A DNA stretch of 64,000 nucleotides from contig DWVJ01000021.1 in the NCBI GenBank assembly GCA_019120315.1, positions 1 to 64,000 of the forward strand, given 5' to 3'. The translations under genes were made by a program, and so were the position numbers. Below, piece after piece: positions 1 through 8,335 of this stretch; the first letter of the stretch is position 1; each line of letters begins with the position of its first letter. This DNA is from Candidatus Ruminococcus avistercoris (GTDB taxonomy: Bacteria > Bacillota > Clostridia > Lachnospirales > Lachnospiraceae). The notes beneath the pieces were generated by a model, which had not been told where the DNA came from, did no database searches, and saw only the letters and a program-made list of their open reading frames with translations.

Positions 1-83
1 ATTTCCGGATCCTCCACTGCCTCGGCAAAGAGGAAGCGGTCTAGAAGCGTCAGGTCACTTAAATTTTTTTTCGTGTTTGTCAA
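1..83 (-). CDS. Rpn-like PD-(D/E)XK nuclease, N-terminal fragment (cut by window edge)
   Basis: Only the first 27 codons lie in the window; the gene continues to the left. The start is inferred as TTG at 83, because the ATG and GTG just upstream run straight into stop codons, and an AAAGGAGA ribosome binding site sits 7 bases before the TTG. The peptide contains NLSDLTLLDRFLFAEA. This opening (short polar start, then L-x-D-x-x-F-x-x-A) is common in the Rpn family of recombination-promoting nucleases (putative transposases) that occur in many copies in Lachnospiraceae. The family call rests on this short stretch only, so it is tentative; the reading frame itself is better supported than the name. 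Confidence 0.55.
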   Translation of the reverse strand, partial: MTNTKKNLSDLTLLDRFLFAEAVEDPE

Positions 84-99
84 ATCACATTCTCCTTTC

Positions 100-128
100 A
101 TTATAGAGCAGAAGTCCGCTTCTGTAAA
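100..128 (-). promoter_or_regulatory. Promoter for the left-edge nuclease gene
   Basis: On the minus strand TTTACA (128-123) is followed after 17 bases by TATAAT (105-100). The predicted transcript start (about 93) falls inside the Shine-Dalgarno (98-91), so the leader would be extremely short, or initiation is slightly upstream of the usual distance. Confidence 0.6.
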
Positions 129-208
129 GGAAAATGCAAAGAAAATCTGTGCAAAACGATAGAAGAGAGGACAGCTGCTCCGTATTTTATTGGTTGTTGG
201 GATGATCC

Positions 209-244
209 GCGGCAGAAATGCCGCTTGTCCGACGGAACCGTCGG
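209..244. repeat. Two adjacent short hairpins in a gene-free stretch
   Basis: The stretch 129-341 carries no convincing gene. It holds two back-to-back perfect inverted repeats: GCGGCA/TGCCGC around a GAAA tetraloop (209-224) and CCGACGG/CCGTCGG with almost no loop (229-244). Neither is followed by a strong T run. They lie upstream of the nuclease promoter and could be a terminator remnant, a protein-binding site or part of a small RNA. Nothing in the sequence decides between these. Confidence 0.4.
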
Positions 245-341
245 TTTGAAGTAGAAAAATAGTATCACATCCGATGGGAAAAAGCAACGCTTTAACCTGA
301 AAAAATATAATTGTAAAAAGATGCTTTAACCGTATAGTCTG

Positions 342-369
342 AAAAGGAGGCTGCCGCGATTGCGGCAGC
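342..369 (-). terminator. Intrinsic terminator of aroC
   Basis: Stem GCTGCCGC/GCGGCAGC with a 4-base loop (350-369). On the minus strand it is followed by CTCCTTTTC; on the plus strand it is followed by CTCATGGTTTTTT, so it could also work in that direction. It starts 10 bases past the aroC stop codon. Confidence 0.7.
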
Positions 370-379
370 TCATGGTTTT

Positions 380-1474
380 TTATTTCCATACTTTCTTCAG
401 ATTTTCCATCCGGGCGCCCATTCCGGTAAGAAGGGCGTCCACAAGGGTCAGGGCGGTCATGGATTCCACCACCACCACAGCTCTGGGTACGATGACGGGA
501 TCATGGCGGCCCTTGATCCGGATCTGGATGTCCTCTCCATCCTGGTTGACGGTATTTTGCGGAGAGGAGATGGAGGGAGTGGGTTTGATATGAGCGCGCA
601 GGATCAGATCACTGCCGTCGCTGATTCCGCCCAGGACGCCTCCGGCATGGTTAGTGGATTTCTTTACGGCGCCGTCGGCATCATGGAAAAATCCGTCGTT
701 GTTGGAGGAGCCTTTGGCGCGGGCGGCATCGATACCGTCTCCGATTTCTACGGCTTTAACAGCGCCGATGGAAAAAAGGGCTTTCCCAAGGCAGGCGTCC
801 AGTTTATCGAAGACGGGGGTGCCAAGTCCGGCGGGCAGTCCGCTGACGCGGCATTCGATGACGCCGCCGGAGGAGTCCTGCGCTGCCATGCATTCCTTGA
901 GATAGGCCTGGGCTTTGGCAGAAGCTTCCGCATCCGCCATGTAGAGGGGATCCTGCAGGATGTGGGCGGGATCAAAGGCTGTGGCTGTCACCGGTCCGAT
1001 GGCCTTTGTGTAGGTGCAAAAAGAGACGCCCAGTTCTTCCAGGATTTTCACGGCGATGGCGCCGGCGGCCACGCGGCCGATGGTTTCCCGGCCGGAAGAT
1101 CGCCCGCCTCCCCGGTAATCCCGGAAGCCGTATTTCTGATCAAAGGTGTAGTCGGCGTGCCCGGGGCGGTAGCAGGAGGCGATGTCGCCGTAATCCCGGG
1201 AGCGCTGGTCGGTATTTCTGACCAGCAAAGAGATGGGTGTTCCGGTGGTTTTGCCTTCGAAAACGCCGGAGAGGATTTCCACGGCGTCGCTTTCCCTGCG
1301 TGCAGTGGTATAGCGGTTCTGACCAGGCTTTCTGCGGTCCAGGAATTTCTGTATCCAGGTTTCATCCAGCAAAAGGCCCGCCGGACAGCCGTCCACCACC
1401 GCTCCGAGCCCTTTCCCATGGGATTCGCCCCAGGTGGTGACGGTAAAAAGTGTTCCAAATGATGATCCAGCCAT
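380..1474 (-). CDS. aroC: Chorismate synthase
   Basis: Converts 5-enolpyruvylshikimate-3-phosphate to chorismate with reduced FMN, the last step of the shikimate pathway in the cytoplasm. The 364-residue protein starts MAGSSFGTLFTV; an in-frame extension further upstream lacks a ribosome binding site, while AAGGA precedes this ATG. All three family signatures are present: GESHGKGLGAVVDGCPAG near the N-terminus (FMN/substrate region with the conserved His), RSSGRETIGRVAAG around residue 125, and NHAGGVLGGISDG near residue 300. Length matches the family. It is a single-gene unit here, separated from the aroF-tyrA-aroA cluster at 42-45 kb, with its own promoter and terminator. Confidence 0.96.
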   Translation of the reverse strand: MAGSSFGTLFTVTTWGESHGKGLGAVVDGCPAGLLLDETWIQKFLDRRKPGQNRYTTARRESDAVEILSGVFEGKTTGTPISLLVRNTDQRSRDYGDIASCYRPGHADYTFDQKYGFRDYRGGGRSSGRETIGRVAAGAIAVKILEELGVSFCTYTKAIGPVTATAFDPAHILQDPLYMADAEASAKAQAYLKECMAAQDSSGGVIECRVSGLPAGLGTPVFDKLDACLGKALFSIGAVKAVEIGDGIDAARAKGSSNNDGFFHDADGAVKKSTNHAGGVLGGISDGSDLILRAHIKPTPSISSPQNTVNQDGEDIQIRIKGRHDPVIVPRAVVVVESMTALTLVDALLTGMGARMENLKKVWK

Positions 1475-1515
1475 GATTTTTGTTCCTTCTTTCTGTTTCG
1501 CGTTTACTATTGTTG

Positions 1516-1545
1516 AGTATAGCACAGCCGAAGGGGAAAAGTCCA
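1516..1545 (-). promoter_or_regulatory. aroC promoter
   Basis: Minus strand: TGGACT (1545-1540), 18-base spacer, TATACT (1521-1516) preceded by TGC, an extended -10. It lies back to back with the promoter of the rhomboid-like gene. Confidence 0.6.
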
Positions 1546-1554
1546 CGGGGATAA

Positions 1555-1584
1555 TTGACAAATGGGTAAGCACCATCGTATAAT
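1555..1584 (+). promoter_or_regulatory. Promoter for the rhomboid-like/pyk/lysA unit
   Basis: A perfect TTGACA (1555-1560) and a perfect TATAAT (1579-1584) are separated by 18 bases. The start codon follows about 50 bases downstream. No other promoter is visible before pyk or lysA, so this one probably drives all three genes. Confidence 0.75.
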
Positions 1585-1636
1585 AAACCTGAATTTTCCA
1601 TAGTATATGCAGAGAATGAAAAGACAAGGAGAGTCT

Positions 1637-2485
1637 ATGAAACTGATCAATAAAATGGAGCAAAAGTTTGGCAGATATGCAGTCCATAACCTGACCATGT
1701 ACATTATTATCACGTATGTCGCCGGATATCTGCTTAACTATCTGGCGCCCGAGGCGCTTAGCTACTGTCTGCTGGAACCGGCGCTGATACTGCAAGGACA
1801 GGTATGGAGGCTGGTCAGCTGGCTTTTGATTCCGCCGGGGACCCTGGATATCTTTACGATTATCATGTTGTTCTTTTATTATTCCATCGGCACGACGCTG
1901 GAGCAGACCTGGGGAGCCTTCCGGTACAATCTGTACATCTTCGGCGGCATTATCCTGTCTGTGATCGGCGCTTTTGTGCTTTACGGGATTTTGCTTCTTA
2001 CCGGATCAAACGGCATCTTGCTGCTGGAGGGAGGAGCTTTCAGCACGTATTTTATTTCTATGTCCATCTTCCTGGGATTTGCAGCGGCGTATCCCAATAT
2101 GCAGGTGCTGCTGTATTTCATTATTCCGCTGAAGATCAAATGGCTTGCGCTGGTGGATATCGTGTATCTTGTCTGGCAGATGGCAGGCAGCGGCTGGGTA
2201 ACCAGAGCCTGTATTATCTGCAGTTTGATGAATTTTATTATTTTCTTTCTGGCAACCAGGAATACATCCCGGATCAGTCCGCGGCAGGTGAAGCGCAGAA
2301 GGACGTATATGCGGGCGGTAAACAGCGGATATAACAGCAAAGGACAGGTGACAAAGCATAAATGTGCCGTCTGCGGCCGGACGGAACTGGACGGCGATAA
2401 CCTGGAGTTTCGGTTTTGTTCCAAATGTAAGGGGAATTACGAATACTGCCAGGATCATCTGTTTACCCATAAGCATGTGCAGTAG
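1637..2485 (+). CDS. Rhomboid-like membrane protein (probable pseudoprotease) with C-terminal zinc ribbon
   Basis: A 282-residue integral membrane protein. The start MKLINKMEQ is chosen because AAGGAG precedes it at normal spacing; an upstream in-frame ATG has none. Hydrophobic segments start near residues 18, 65, 95, 135 and 180. The segment GQVWRLVSWLLIPPG resembles the Trp-Arg motif of the rhomboid L1 loop. No GxSG catalytic serine motif or following catalytic His is visible, so it looks like a derlin/pseudorhomboid-type fold rather than a protease. After a basic linker the tail carries CAVC and CSKC pairs plus further Cys/His, a zinc ribbon facing the cytoplasm. It precedes pyk by 42 bases without a terminator. 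The fold is inferred; function unknown. Confidence 0.6.
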   Translation: MKLINKMEQKFGRYAVHNLTMYIIITYVAGYLLNYLAPEALSYCLLEPALILQGQVWRLVSWLLIPPGTLDIFTIIMLFFYYSIGTTLEQTWGAFRYNLYIFGGIILSVIGAFVLYGILLLTGSNGILLLEGGAFSTYFISMSIFLGFAAAYPNMQVLLYFIIPLKIKWLALVDIVYLVWQMAGSGWVTRACIICSLMNFIIFFLATRNTSRISPRQVKRRRTYMRAVNSGYNSKGQVTKHKCAVCGRTELDGDNLEFRFCSKCKGNYEYCQDHLFTHKHVQ

Positions 2486-2527
2486 GCAGAAGCAGGAAAA
2501 GGTTTAGTTAAGGAAAAGGAGTAGAGT

Positions 2528-3964
2528 ATGAAGAAAACGAAAATCGTCTGTACCATGGGACCAAACACCGATAACCCGGAAGTGATGAAACAGCTCATTT
2601 TGGGCGGCATGGATATTGCCCGTTTTAATTTTTCTCACGGGACCCATGAGGAGCAAAAAGCCAGGATGGATCAGTTAAAGGAGATCCGTACCAAGCTGAA
2701 AAAACCCATCGCTATCCTGCTGGATACGAAAGGGCCGGAGATTCGCACGGGCCTTCTGGAAAACGGCCAGAAGGTGATGCTGCAGGAGGGAGCGGAGTTT
2801 GTCCTGACGACGGAAAAGATCATGGGAAATGCGTCCCGCTGCAGTCTGACTTATGAAAAACTGCCCCAGGACGTGCACATCGGCGGCAGGATTTTAATCG
2901 ATGACGGACTGATCGAACTGAAGATTATCTCCAAAACAGATACGGATATTACCTGCGTGGTGGTCAACGGCGGTGAACTGGGACAGCAAAAGGGCGTCAA
3001 CGTACCGGATACCAGCATCGGCCTTCCCAATATCACGGAGCAGGATGTGAAGGATATTTTGTTTGGAATCGAGCAGGGCGTGGATTTTATCGCGGCTTCT
3101 TTTGTGAGAAACGCAGAGGCTATCAAAGAAATCCGTCAGCTGCTTAAGGCAAACGGCGGGGATCATATTGATATCATCGCCAAGATAGAGAGTAAGGAAG
3201 GCGTAGACAATATCGACCGGATCATCCAGCAGGCCGACGGGATCATGGTGGCCAGAGGCGACCTGGGAGTGGAGATTCCTGCCTGGGAGGTTCCCCATAT
3301 TCAAAAGGAAATCATCCGCAGGTGTAATCTGCGGTATAAACCGGTTATCACCGCCACGCAGATGCTGGATTCCATGATTCGAAATCCGCGGCCGACGCGG
3401 GCGGAGGTGACGGATGTGGCCAATGCCATCTATGACGGTACGGACGCCGTAATGCTTTCCGGTGAAACGGCTGTGGGTAAATATCCGGTGGAAGCGTTAC
3501 ATATGATGGTGGAGATTGCCAACTCTTCGGAACCTTACCTGAATTATGAGCGTTTTCTGGATTATAAGGCGCTGCGGGGACACAGCAACGTTTCCAGTAC
3601 CGTGGGGATTTCCGCTGTACAGGCCAGCATTTTCCTTCATGCGAAATGTATTATTACGCCGACGGTTTCCGGCCAGACGGCCAGACTGATCTCTAATTTC
3701 CGCCCCAAGGTGCCCATCTACGCGGTGACACCCAATGCCTGGGCTCAGAGAAAAATGCAGATTTACTGGGGCATCACGCCCCTTGGCGGATATGAGGAGG
3801 ATTCTACGGAGAATATTATTTCCCATGCGATGTATGTGGTAAAACGGGAAAAATACATTGCGTCGGGCGATATGGTAGTATTCACGGCGGGCGATCCTGC
3901 GACCAATATTGTGGCGGGGGAAGGCGCCGTGACCAATATGCTTCATATCGTCCAGTGCGACTAA
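2528..3964 (+). CDS. pyk: Pyruvate kinase
   Basis: Transfers phosphate from phosphoenolpyruvate to ADP, the final ATP-yielding step of glycolysis. The protein has 478 residues, the usual length without the extra C-terminal PEP-utiliser domain found in Bacillus enzymes. Motifs in order: ARFNFSHG near residue 33, DTKGPEIRTG (with the Glu typical of potassium-dependent enzymes), the active-site segment IIAKIESKEGVDN followed by MVARGDLGVEI, and VITATQMLDSM with NAIYDGTDAVMLSGETA. The ribosome binding site is AAGGAG. It sits between the rhomboid-like gene and lysA with short gaps, so probably one transcript. Dependence on potassium is inferred from the one Glu. Confidence 0.97.
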   Translation: MKKTKIVCTMGPNTDNPEVMKQLILGGMDIARFNFSHGTHEEQKARMDQLKEIRTKLKKPIAILLDTKGPEIRTGLLENGQKVMLQEGAEFVLTTEKIMGNASRCSLTYEKLPQDVHIGGRILIDDGLIELKIISKTDTDITCVVVNGGELGQQKGVNVPDTSIGLPNITEQDVKDILFGIEQGVDFIAASFVRNAEAIKEIRQLLKANGGDHIDIIAKIESKEGVDNIDRIIQQADGIMVARGDLGVEIPAWEVPHIQKEIIRRCNLRYKPVITATQMLDSMIRNPRPTRAEVTDVANAIYDGTDAVMLSGETAVGKYPVEALHMMVEIANSSEPYLNYERFLDYKALRGHSNVSSTVGISAVQASIFLHAKCIITPTVSGQTARLISNFRPKVPIYAVTPNAWAQRKMQIYWGITPLGGYEEDSTENIISHAMYVVKREKYIASGDMVVFTAGDPATNIVAGEGAVTNMLHIVQCD

Positions 3965-3996
3965 GATATCAATCACCAATGAGGAGGACGACAGAA

Positions 3997-5271
3997 ATGA
4001 TAAAGAAACCTTTTGTGACGAAGGAGAAGTTAGAGGAAATCAGAAAGGAAATCCCTACGCCCTTTCATCTGTATGATGAGAAAGGGATCCGGGAAAATGC
4101 CAAAGCGCTGAAAGAGGCGTTTGCCTGGAATAAGGGATACCGGGAGTACTTCGCGGTGAAGGCCTGCCCTAATCCGTTCCTGATACAGATTCTGCAGGAG
4201 TACGGCTGCGGCTGCGACTGTTCTTCCCTGACGGAACTGATGCTTTCTAAGGCGCTTGGCTGCAAAGACGAGGATATCATGTTTTCGTCCAATGATACGC
4301 CGGCGGAAGATTATCAGTATGCGGCAAAGACAGGAGCCACCATTAACCTGGATGACATTACCCATATCGATTTTCTGGAAAAAACATTAGGTTATCTTCC
4401 CAAACGGATCAGCTGCCGGTATAATCCGGGCGGGCTGTTTAAAATCAGCAATGATATCATGGATAATCCCGGCGATGCCAAATACGGCATGACGACGGAG
4501 CAGCTGTTTGAGGCCTTCCGGATCCTGAAATCCAAAGGGGTGGAAGAGTTCGGCGTGCATGCATTCCTTGCCAGCAATACGGTGACCAATGATTATTATC
4601 CCATGCTGGCGAAGGTGCTCTTTGAGATGGCGGTGAAGCTGGAAAAAGAGACGGGCGCGGACATCAAATTCATCAATCTGTCCGGCGGTATCGGCATTCC
4701 TTACCGTCCGGATCAGGAGCCAAATGATATCCAGGTCATCGGAGAAGGCGTGCGTAAGGTCTATGAAGAGGTGCTGACGCCTGCAGGTATGGGCGACGTG
4801 GCCATTTACACAGAATTGGGACGGTTTATGACGGGACCATACGGCTGTCTGGTGACCGAGGTAATTCACGAAAAGCATACGCATAAAGAATATATCGGCT
4901 GTGATGCCTGCGCGGTGAATCTGATGCGGCCGGCTATGTACGGCGCTTATCATCACATCACCGTGATGGGCAAGGAGAATGAACCCTGCGATCACATGTA
5001 TGATGTGACCGGTTCTCTGTGCGAAAACAACGATAAATTTGCCATCGACCGGATGCTGCCGAAAGTGGATGTGGGAGATCTGCTGGTGATTCATGACACA
5101 GGAGCCCACGGCTTTGCCATGGGATACAATTACAATGGAAAGTTAAAATCAGCGGAAGTGCTGCTGAAAGAAGACGGAAGCTTTGCGATGATCCGCAGAG
5201 CTGAGACGCCAAGGGATTATTTCGCCACCTTCGACTGTTTCCCGATTTATAAAAAGATTTTTGAAGAGTAA
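3997..5271 (+). CDS. lysA: Diaminopimelate decarboxylase
   Basis: A PLP-dependent fold type III decarboxylase making L-lysine from meso-diaminopimelate. Start MIKKPFVTKEK at 3997 is preceded by GAGGAGG; the 14 in-frame codons upstream overlap the pyk end and have no site. The protein has 424 residues. Visible motifs: FAVKACPNP (PLP lysine, about residue 52), SGGIGIPY glycine loop, ELGRF, CENNDKF (the catalytic Cys of the C-terminal barrel) and DTGAHGFAMGYNYNG. It starts 32 bases after the pyk stop, and ends in a strong bidirectional terminator. Related ornithine/arginine decarboxylases of this fold are possible but the C-terminal motifs fit LysA best. Confidence 0.88.
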   Translation: MIKKPFVTKEKLEEIRKEIPTPFHLYDEKGIRENAKALKEAFAWNKGYREYFAVKACPNPFLIQILQEYGCGCDCSSLTELMLSKALGCKDEDIMFSSNDTPAEDYQYAAKTGATINLDDITHIDFLEKTLGYLPKRISCRYNPGGLFKISNDIMDNPGDAKYGMTTEQLFEAFRILKSKGVEEFGVHAFLASNTVTNDYYPMLAKVLFEMAVKLEKETGADIKFINLSGGIGIPYRPDQEPNDIQVIGEGVRKVYEEVLTPAGMGDVAIYTELGRFMTGPYGCLVTEVIHEKHTHKEYIGCDACAVNLMRPAMYGAYHHITVMGKENEPCDHMYDVTGSLCENNDKFAIDRMLPKVDVGDLLVIHDTGAHGFAMGYNYNGKLKSAEVLLKEDGSFAMIRRAETPRDYFATFDCFPIYKKIFEE

Positions 5272-5312
5272 AAGGATACCGGGCCGGCAATATGCCGGTC
5301 CGGTATCCTTTT
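5270..5312. terminator. Bidirectional terminator between lysA and the coiled-coil gene
   Basis: A near-perfect long hairpin: AAAAGGATACC...GGTATCCTTTT outer arms with GGGCCGGC/GCCGGTCC inside and a 5-base loop. A-rich and T-rich ends make it work for both converging genes. Confidence 0.9.
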
Positions 5313-5324
5313 ACTCATACGCTG

Positions 5325-5819
5325 TCAGGCATGGATTCCCTTTAATATCTCCATATCTTTTTCCAGGTTGTCCACGCGATGTGTCAATACCGTTACATGT
5401 GTCCTGTACATGGAAAAAGACAGACTGTCAGACTGTTCCAGAAGGATGTTTAGTTTCCGGTTCAGTTCAAGCTGATTTTCTGCAAGAATAGAGATATTGT
5501 GGTCGGTAACCTTCTCTATGTGCTCTGCCAGTTTACTATAGTTTTCCTGTAATGTTTCCACTTTGCTATCCAGAGAATCAAATCTGTTCTCCAGGGAGCT
5601 GAGTCTGCTATCCAGAGAATCAAATCTGTTCTCCAGGGAGCTGAGTCTGCTATCCAGAGAGTCAAATCTGTTCTCCAGAGAGCTGAGTCTGCTATCCAGA
5701 GAGTCAAATCTGTTCTCCAGGGAGTGGAGTCTGCTGCCCAAAGAATCCACTTTTAAATCCACTGACTTTATACTCTGGAGAATTTGTTCCAGAATATCGC
5801 TTTTTGTACTGTCCATCAT
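5325..5819 (-). CDS. Coiled-coil repeat protein of unknown function
   Basis: A 164-residue cytoplasmic protein without signal peptide. Residues about 30-85 are four copies of a 14-residue unit close to RFDSLDSRLSSLEN, that is two heptads with Leu/Phe/Leu at a and d positions, so it should form a long regular coiled coil. The part after it continues as less regular helix (KVETLQENYSKLAEHIEKV, then ELNRKLNILLEQ), ending in VDNLEKDMEILKG. AGGAGG lies 8 bases before the ATG. I recognise no enzyme domain. The DNA repeat means copy number may vary between strains. It is a single-gene unit. Confidence 0.75.
   Translation of the reverse strand: MMDSTKSDILEQILQSIKSVDLKVDSLGSRLHSLENRFDSLDSRLSSLENRFDSLDSRLSSLENRFDSLDSRLSSLENRFDSLDSKVETLQENYSKLAEHIEKVTDHNISILAENQLELNRKLNILLEQSDSLSFSMYRTHVTVLTHRVDNLEKDMEILKGIHA
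5566..5733. repeat. 42-bp tandem repeat, four copies, inside the coiled-coil gene
   Basis: Units start at 5566, 5608, 5650 and 5692 and differ by only a few bases (GAATC/GAGTC, CAGGGAG/CAGAGAG). A decayed fifth unit follows from 5734. 42 bp equals 14 codons, or two heptads, so gain or loss of a unit keeps both frame and heptad phase. Confidence 0.95.
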
Positions 5820-6029
5820 AATGCAAACCTCCTCTTTGCTAATTGTAGCATAAATATAGAACTATGTAAATTAAAAGTTGAAATTATAATAAGCGGGGAA
5901 AATAAAAAATCAACAAATAGAATGCCGGGAATAGAAAATATTGTGGAATAATATTTTGGGAAATAAATTCAAAGAATAAAAAAATAAATAGAGATATAAT
6001 GATAATAATAAGATAAATTAAAAAGAAAA

Positions 6030-6103
6030 TCGGGGCAACAGGATTTGAACCTGCGACCTCACGGCCCCCAGCCGTGCGCGCTACCAAGCTACGCCATACC
6101 CCG
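6030..6103 (-). tRNA. tRNA-Pro (anticodon GGG)
   Basis: Reading the minus strand from 6103: acceptor CGGGGTA pairs with TGCCCCG, discriminator A at 6030. The anticodon arm CACGG-loop-CCGTG has loop CTGGGGG, giving anticodon GGG. The T arm contains GGTTCAAATCC. CCA is not encoded; a T-rich stretch follows at once. 74 nt. Confidence 0.95.
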
Positions 6104-6121
6104 CTTTTTGGAACGTTTTTT

Positions 6122-6150
6122 ATTATAGCAGAAGATTTGTTGCTTGTAAA
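6122..6150 (-). promoter_or_regulatory. tRNA-Pro promoter
   Basis: Minus strand TTTACA (6150-6145), 17-base spacer, TATAAT (6127-6122), about 20 bases before the mature tRNA. Confidence 0.75.
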
Positions 6151-6229
6151 GAATTTTTTTAAAAAAAGGGAATAAAGTATATTGCAATATGTAGCAGTGA
6201 TAAAAAAATATTAAATTTTTATTTTTTAT

Positions 6230-6258
6230 GATGACTTTTTCGTTTTTTTATGTATAAT
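6230..6258 (+). promoter_or_regulatory. Probable pckA promoter
   Basis: A perfect TATAAT at 6253-6258 lies in very AT-rich DNA; the hexamer 17 bases upstream (GATGAC) matches the -35 consensus poorly. AGGAGG follows at 6288. Confidence 0.45.
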
Positions 6259-6303
6259 ATCTATTTAGTGACACGTGTTAATGAGTTAGGAGGTTACATT
6301 ATT

Positions 6304-7908
6304 ATGGCAAAGATTGATTTAAGTAAGTATGGCATCACCGGCACGACAGAAATCGTTCATAATCCGTCCTATGAAGTATTGTTTGAAGAAGAGACCAGAC
6401 CGGAGCTGGAAGGTTTCGAAAAAGGACAGGTAAGTGAACTGGGTGCAGTGAACGTAATGACAGGTATTTATACAGGACGTTCACCGAAAGATAAATTCAT
6501 CGTTATGGATGAAAATTCCAAAGACACAGTATGGTGGACATCTGATGAGTATAAGAACGACAACCATCCGGCGTCAGAGGAGACATGGAAAGCTGTTAAA
6601 GAAATTGCACTGAAAGAGCTTTCCAATAAGAGACTGTTCGTGGTTGACGCTTTCTGCGGAACGAATGAGGACAGCCGCATGGCAGTTCGTTTCATCGTGG
6701 AAGTTGCATGGCAGGCTCACTTCATCAAAAACATGTTCATCCAGCCGACAGAGGCAGAACTGGAAAACTTTGAGCCGGATTTCGTATGCTACAATGCTTC
6801 CAAAGCGAAAGTGGAAAACTACAAAGAGTTGGGTCTGAACTCAGAGACAGCAGTTGTGTTTAATATTTCCAGCCGTGAGCAGGTAATCCTGAACACATGG
6901 TACGGCGGTGAGATGAAGAAAGGTATGTTCTCCATGATGAACTACTATCTGCCGCTGAAAGGAATCGCTTCCATGCACTGTTCTGCCAATACAGATCTGA
7001 ACGGTGAAAATACAGCGATCTTCTTCGGACTTTCCGGAACCGGAAAGACGACGCTGTCCACCGATCCCAAGAGACTGCTGATCGGCGATGACGAGCATGG
7101 ATGGGATGACGAAGGTATCTTCAACTTCGAAGGCGGATGCTATGCAAAGGTTATCAACCTGGATAAAGAGTCCGAGCCGGATATCTACAACGCCATCAAA
7201 CGCAACGCGCTTCTGGAGAACGTTACTCTGGATGCAGACGGCAAGATCGATTTCAATGATAAGAGTGTGACGGAGAATACCCGTGTATCCTACCCGATCA
7301 ACCACATTAAAAATATCGTACGTCCTGTTTCCGCAGCTCCGGCAGCCAAGGAAGTGATCTTCCTGTCAGCGGACGCGTTCGGCGTTCTGCCGCCGGTATC
7401 TATCCTGACACCGGAACAGACACAGTACTATTTCCTGTCCGGATTTACCGCAAAACTGGCCGGAACAGAGCGTGGTATCACAGAGCCCACACCGACCTTC
7501 TCCGCATGCTTCGGACAGGCATTCCTGGAACTGCATCCCACCAAATATGCAGAGGAGCTGGTTAAGAGAATGAAAGCCAGCGGAGCAAAGGCATATCTGG
7601 TAAATACCGGATGGAACGGAACCGGAAAGAGAATCTCCATCAAAGATACCCGCGGTATCATCGATGCGATCTTAAACGGCGATGTGCTGAAGGTACCGAC
7701 CAAGAAGATTCCGATCTTCGGATTTGAAGTTCCCACAGAGCTTCCGGGCGTTGACACCAACATTCTGGATCCCCGCAATACTTATGCGGACGCTTCCGAA
7801 TGGGATGCAAAAGCCAAAGATCTGGCTGGAAGATTTATCAAGAATTTTGCAAAATACGAAGGAAACGAAGCTGGCAAGGCCCTTGTTGCAGCCGGTCCTC
7901 AGTTATAA
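6304..7908 (+). CDS. pckA: Phosphoenolpyruvate carboxykinase (ATP)
   Basis: Interconverts oxaloacetate + ATP and PEP + CO2 + ADP; in fermenting anaerobes it often runs towards oxaloacetate and succinate, otherwise in gluconeogenesis. Start [10 protein letters not shown] chosen by AGGAGGT 9 bases upstream; 534 residues, family-typical. Motifs: [10 protein letters not shown] (substrate site, about residue 58), [13 protein letters not shown] (P-loop, about 240), [20 protein letters not shown] (metal-binding Asp/His region) and ENTRVSYPI. Codon use is more biased than in its neighbours (rich in AAA, GAA, TTC), suggesting high expression. Single-gene unit ending in a strong terminator. Confidence 0.97.
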   Translation: MAKIDLSKYGITGTTEIVHNPSYEVLFEEETRPELEGFEKGQVSELGAVNVMTGIYTGRSPKDKFIVMDENSKDTVWWTSDEYKNDNHPASEETWKAVKEIALKELSNKRLFVVDAFCGTNEDSRMAVRFIVEVAWQAHFIKNMFIQPTEAELENFEPDFVCYNASKAKVENYKELGLNSETAVVFNISSREQVILNTWYGGEMKKGMFSMMNYYLPLKGIASMHCSANTDLNGENTAIFFGLSGTGKTTLSTDPKRLLIGDDEHGWDDEGIFNFEGGCYAKVINLDKESEPDIYNAIKRNALLENVTLDADGKIDFNDKSVTENTRVSYPINHIKNIVRPVSAAPAAKEVIFLSADAFGVLPPVSILTPEQTQYYFLSGFTAKLAGTERGITEPTPTFSACFGQAFLELHPTKYAEELVKRMKASGAKAYLVNTGWNGTGKRISIKDTRGIIDAILNGDVLKVPTKKIPIFGFEVPTELPGVDTNILDPRNTYADASEWDAKAKDLAGRFIKNFAKYEGNEAGKALVAAGPQL

Positions 7909-7922
7909 AAACAGATTCTGTT

Positions 7923-7955
7923 ATCGGGTGCGGAAAGATCCGCACCCGATTTTTT
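7923..7955 (+). terminator. pckA terminator
   Basis: Perfect 12-bp stem ATCGGGTGCGGA/TCCGCACCCGAT with a 4-base loop, then TTTTT. Confidence 0.92.
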
Positions 7956-7965
7956 CAGAAAACGG

Positions 7966-7995
7966 TTGACAAAATAAATTATTTAATGGTACTCT
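7966..7995 (+). promoter_or_regulatory. Promoter of the leuA T-box leader
   Basis: TTGACA (7966-7971), 18-base spacer, TACTCT (7990-7995) with TGG directly upstream, an extended -10. Confidence 0.6.
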
Positions 7996-8001
7996 GTTAA
8001 A

Positions 8002-8297
8002 GAAGCAAATATACAAATGCGAAGACGAGGAATAGTACATCCCTTTTTGAATTCAGAAAGCTGCCGGGTGATGCGAGACAGCTGAGAAAACGGATGGAAC
8101 TCGCCTCTGAGCGGCTGCCCGAAATCTCCGTGAGAGTAGACGCAGACGGAAACCCGACCGTTACCATGGGAAGGATATCGACAGATGTCTGTATCCGATG
8201 AGAGTATGAAGTATTTCATAAAATAAGAGTGGTACCGCGTAGACTGACAGTCTTTCGTCTCTTGCTGAAAAGCCAGGGAACGGAGGGCTTTTTTTCG
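8002..8297 (+). promoter_or_regulatory. T-box riboswitch, leucine-specific, controlling leuA
   Basis: A leader of about 300 nt that reads the charging state of tRNA-Leu. The specifier region reads GGAA-CTC-GCC-TCTGAG with CTC (Leu) at 8100-8102. The T-box core AGAGTGGTACCGCG is at 8226-8239; its TGGT (8230-8233) pairs with an ACCA end, which fits the A discriminator of tRNA-Leu. A hairpin close to the end (AAAAGCC/GGGCTTTT) with a T7 run at about 8289-8295 serves as terminator. Uncharged tRNA-Leu should switch leuA on. Confidence 0.93.
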
Positions 8298-8335
8298 TGT
8301 CTTTCGTAAGTTTTAAAAATCAGGAGGGAAAAATC

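Noticed and set aside
5566-5733. Regular repeats considered as a CRISPR array
   Set aside because: Units are contiguous without spacers and lie in a coding frame as heptads.
8002-8297. Alanine specifier (GCC) considered for the leuA T-box
   Set aside because: GCC lies three bases after CTC and would be out of register with the usual GGAA-specifier context; the gene product (leucine pathway) agrees with CTC.
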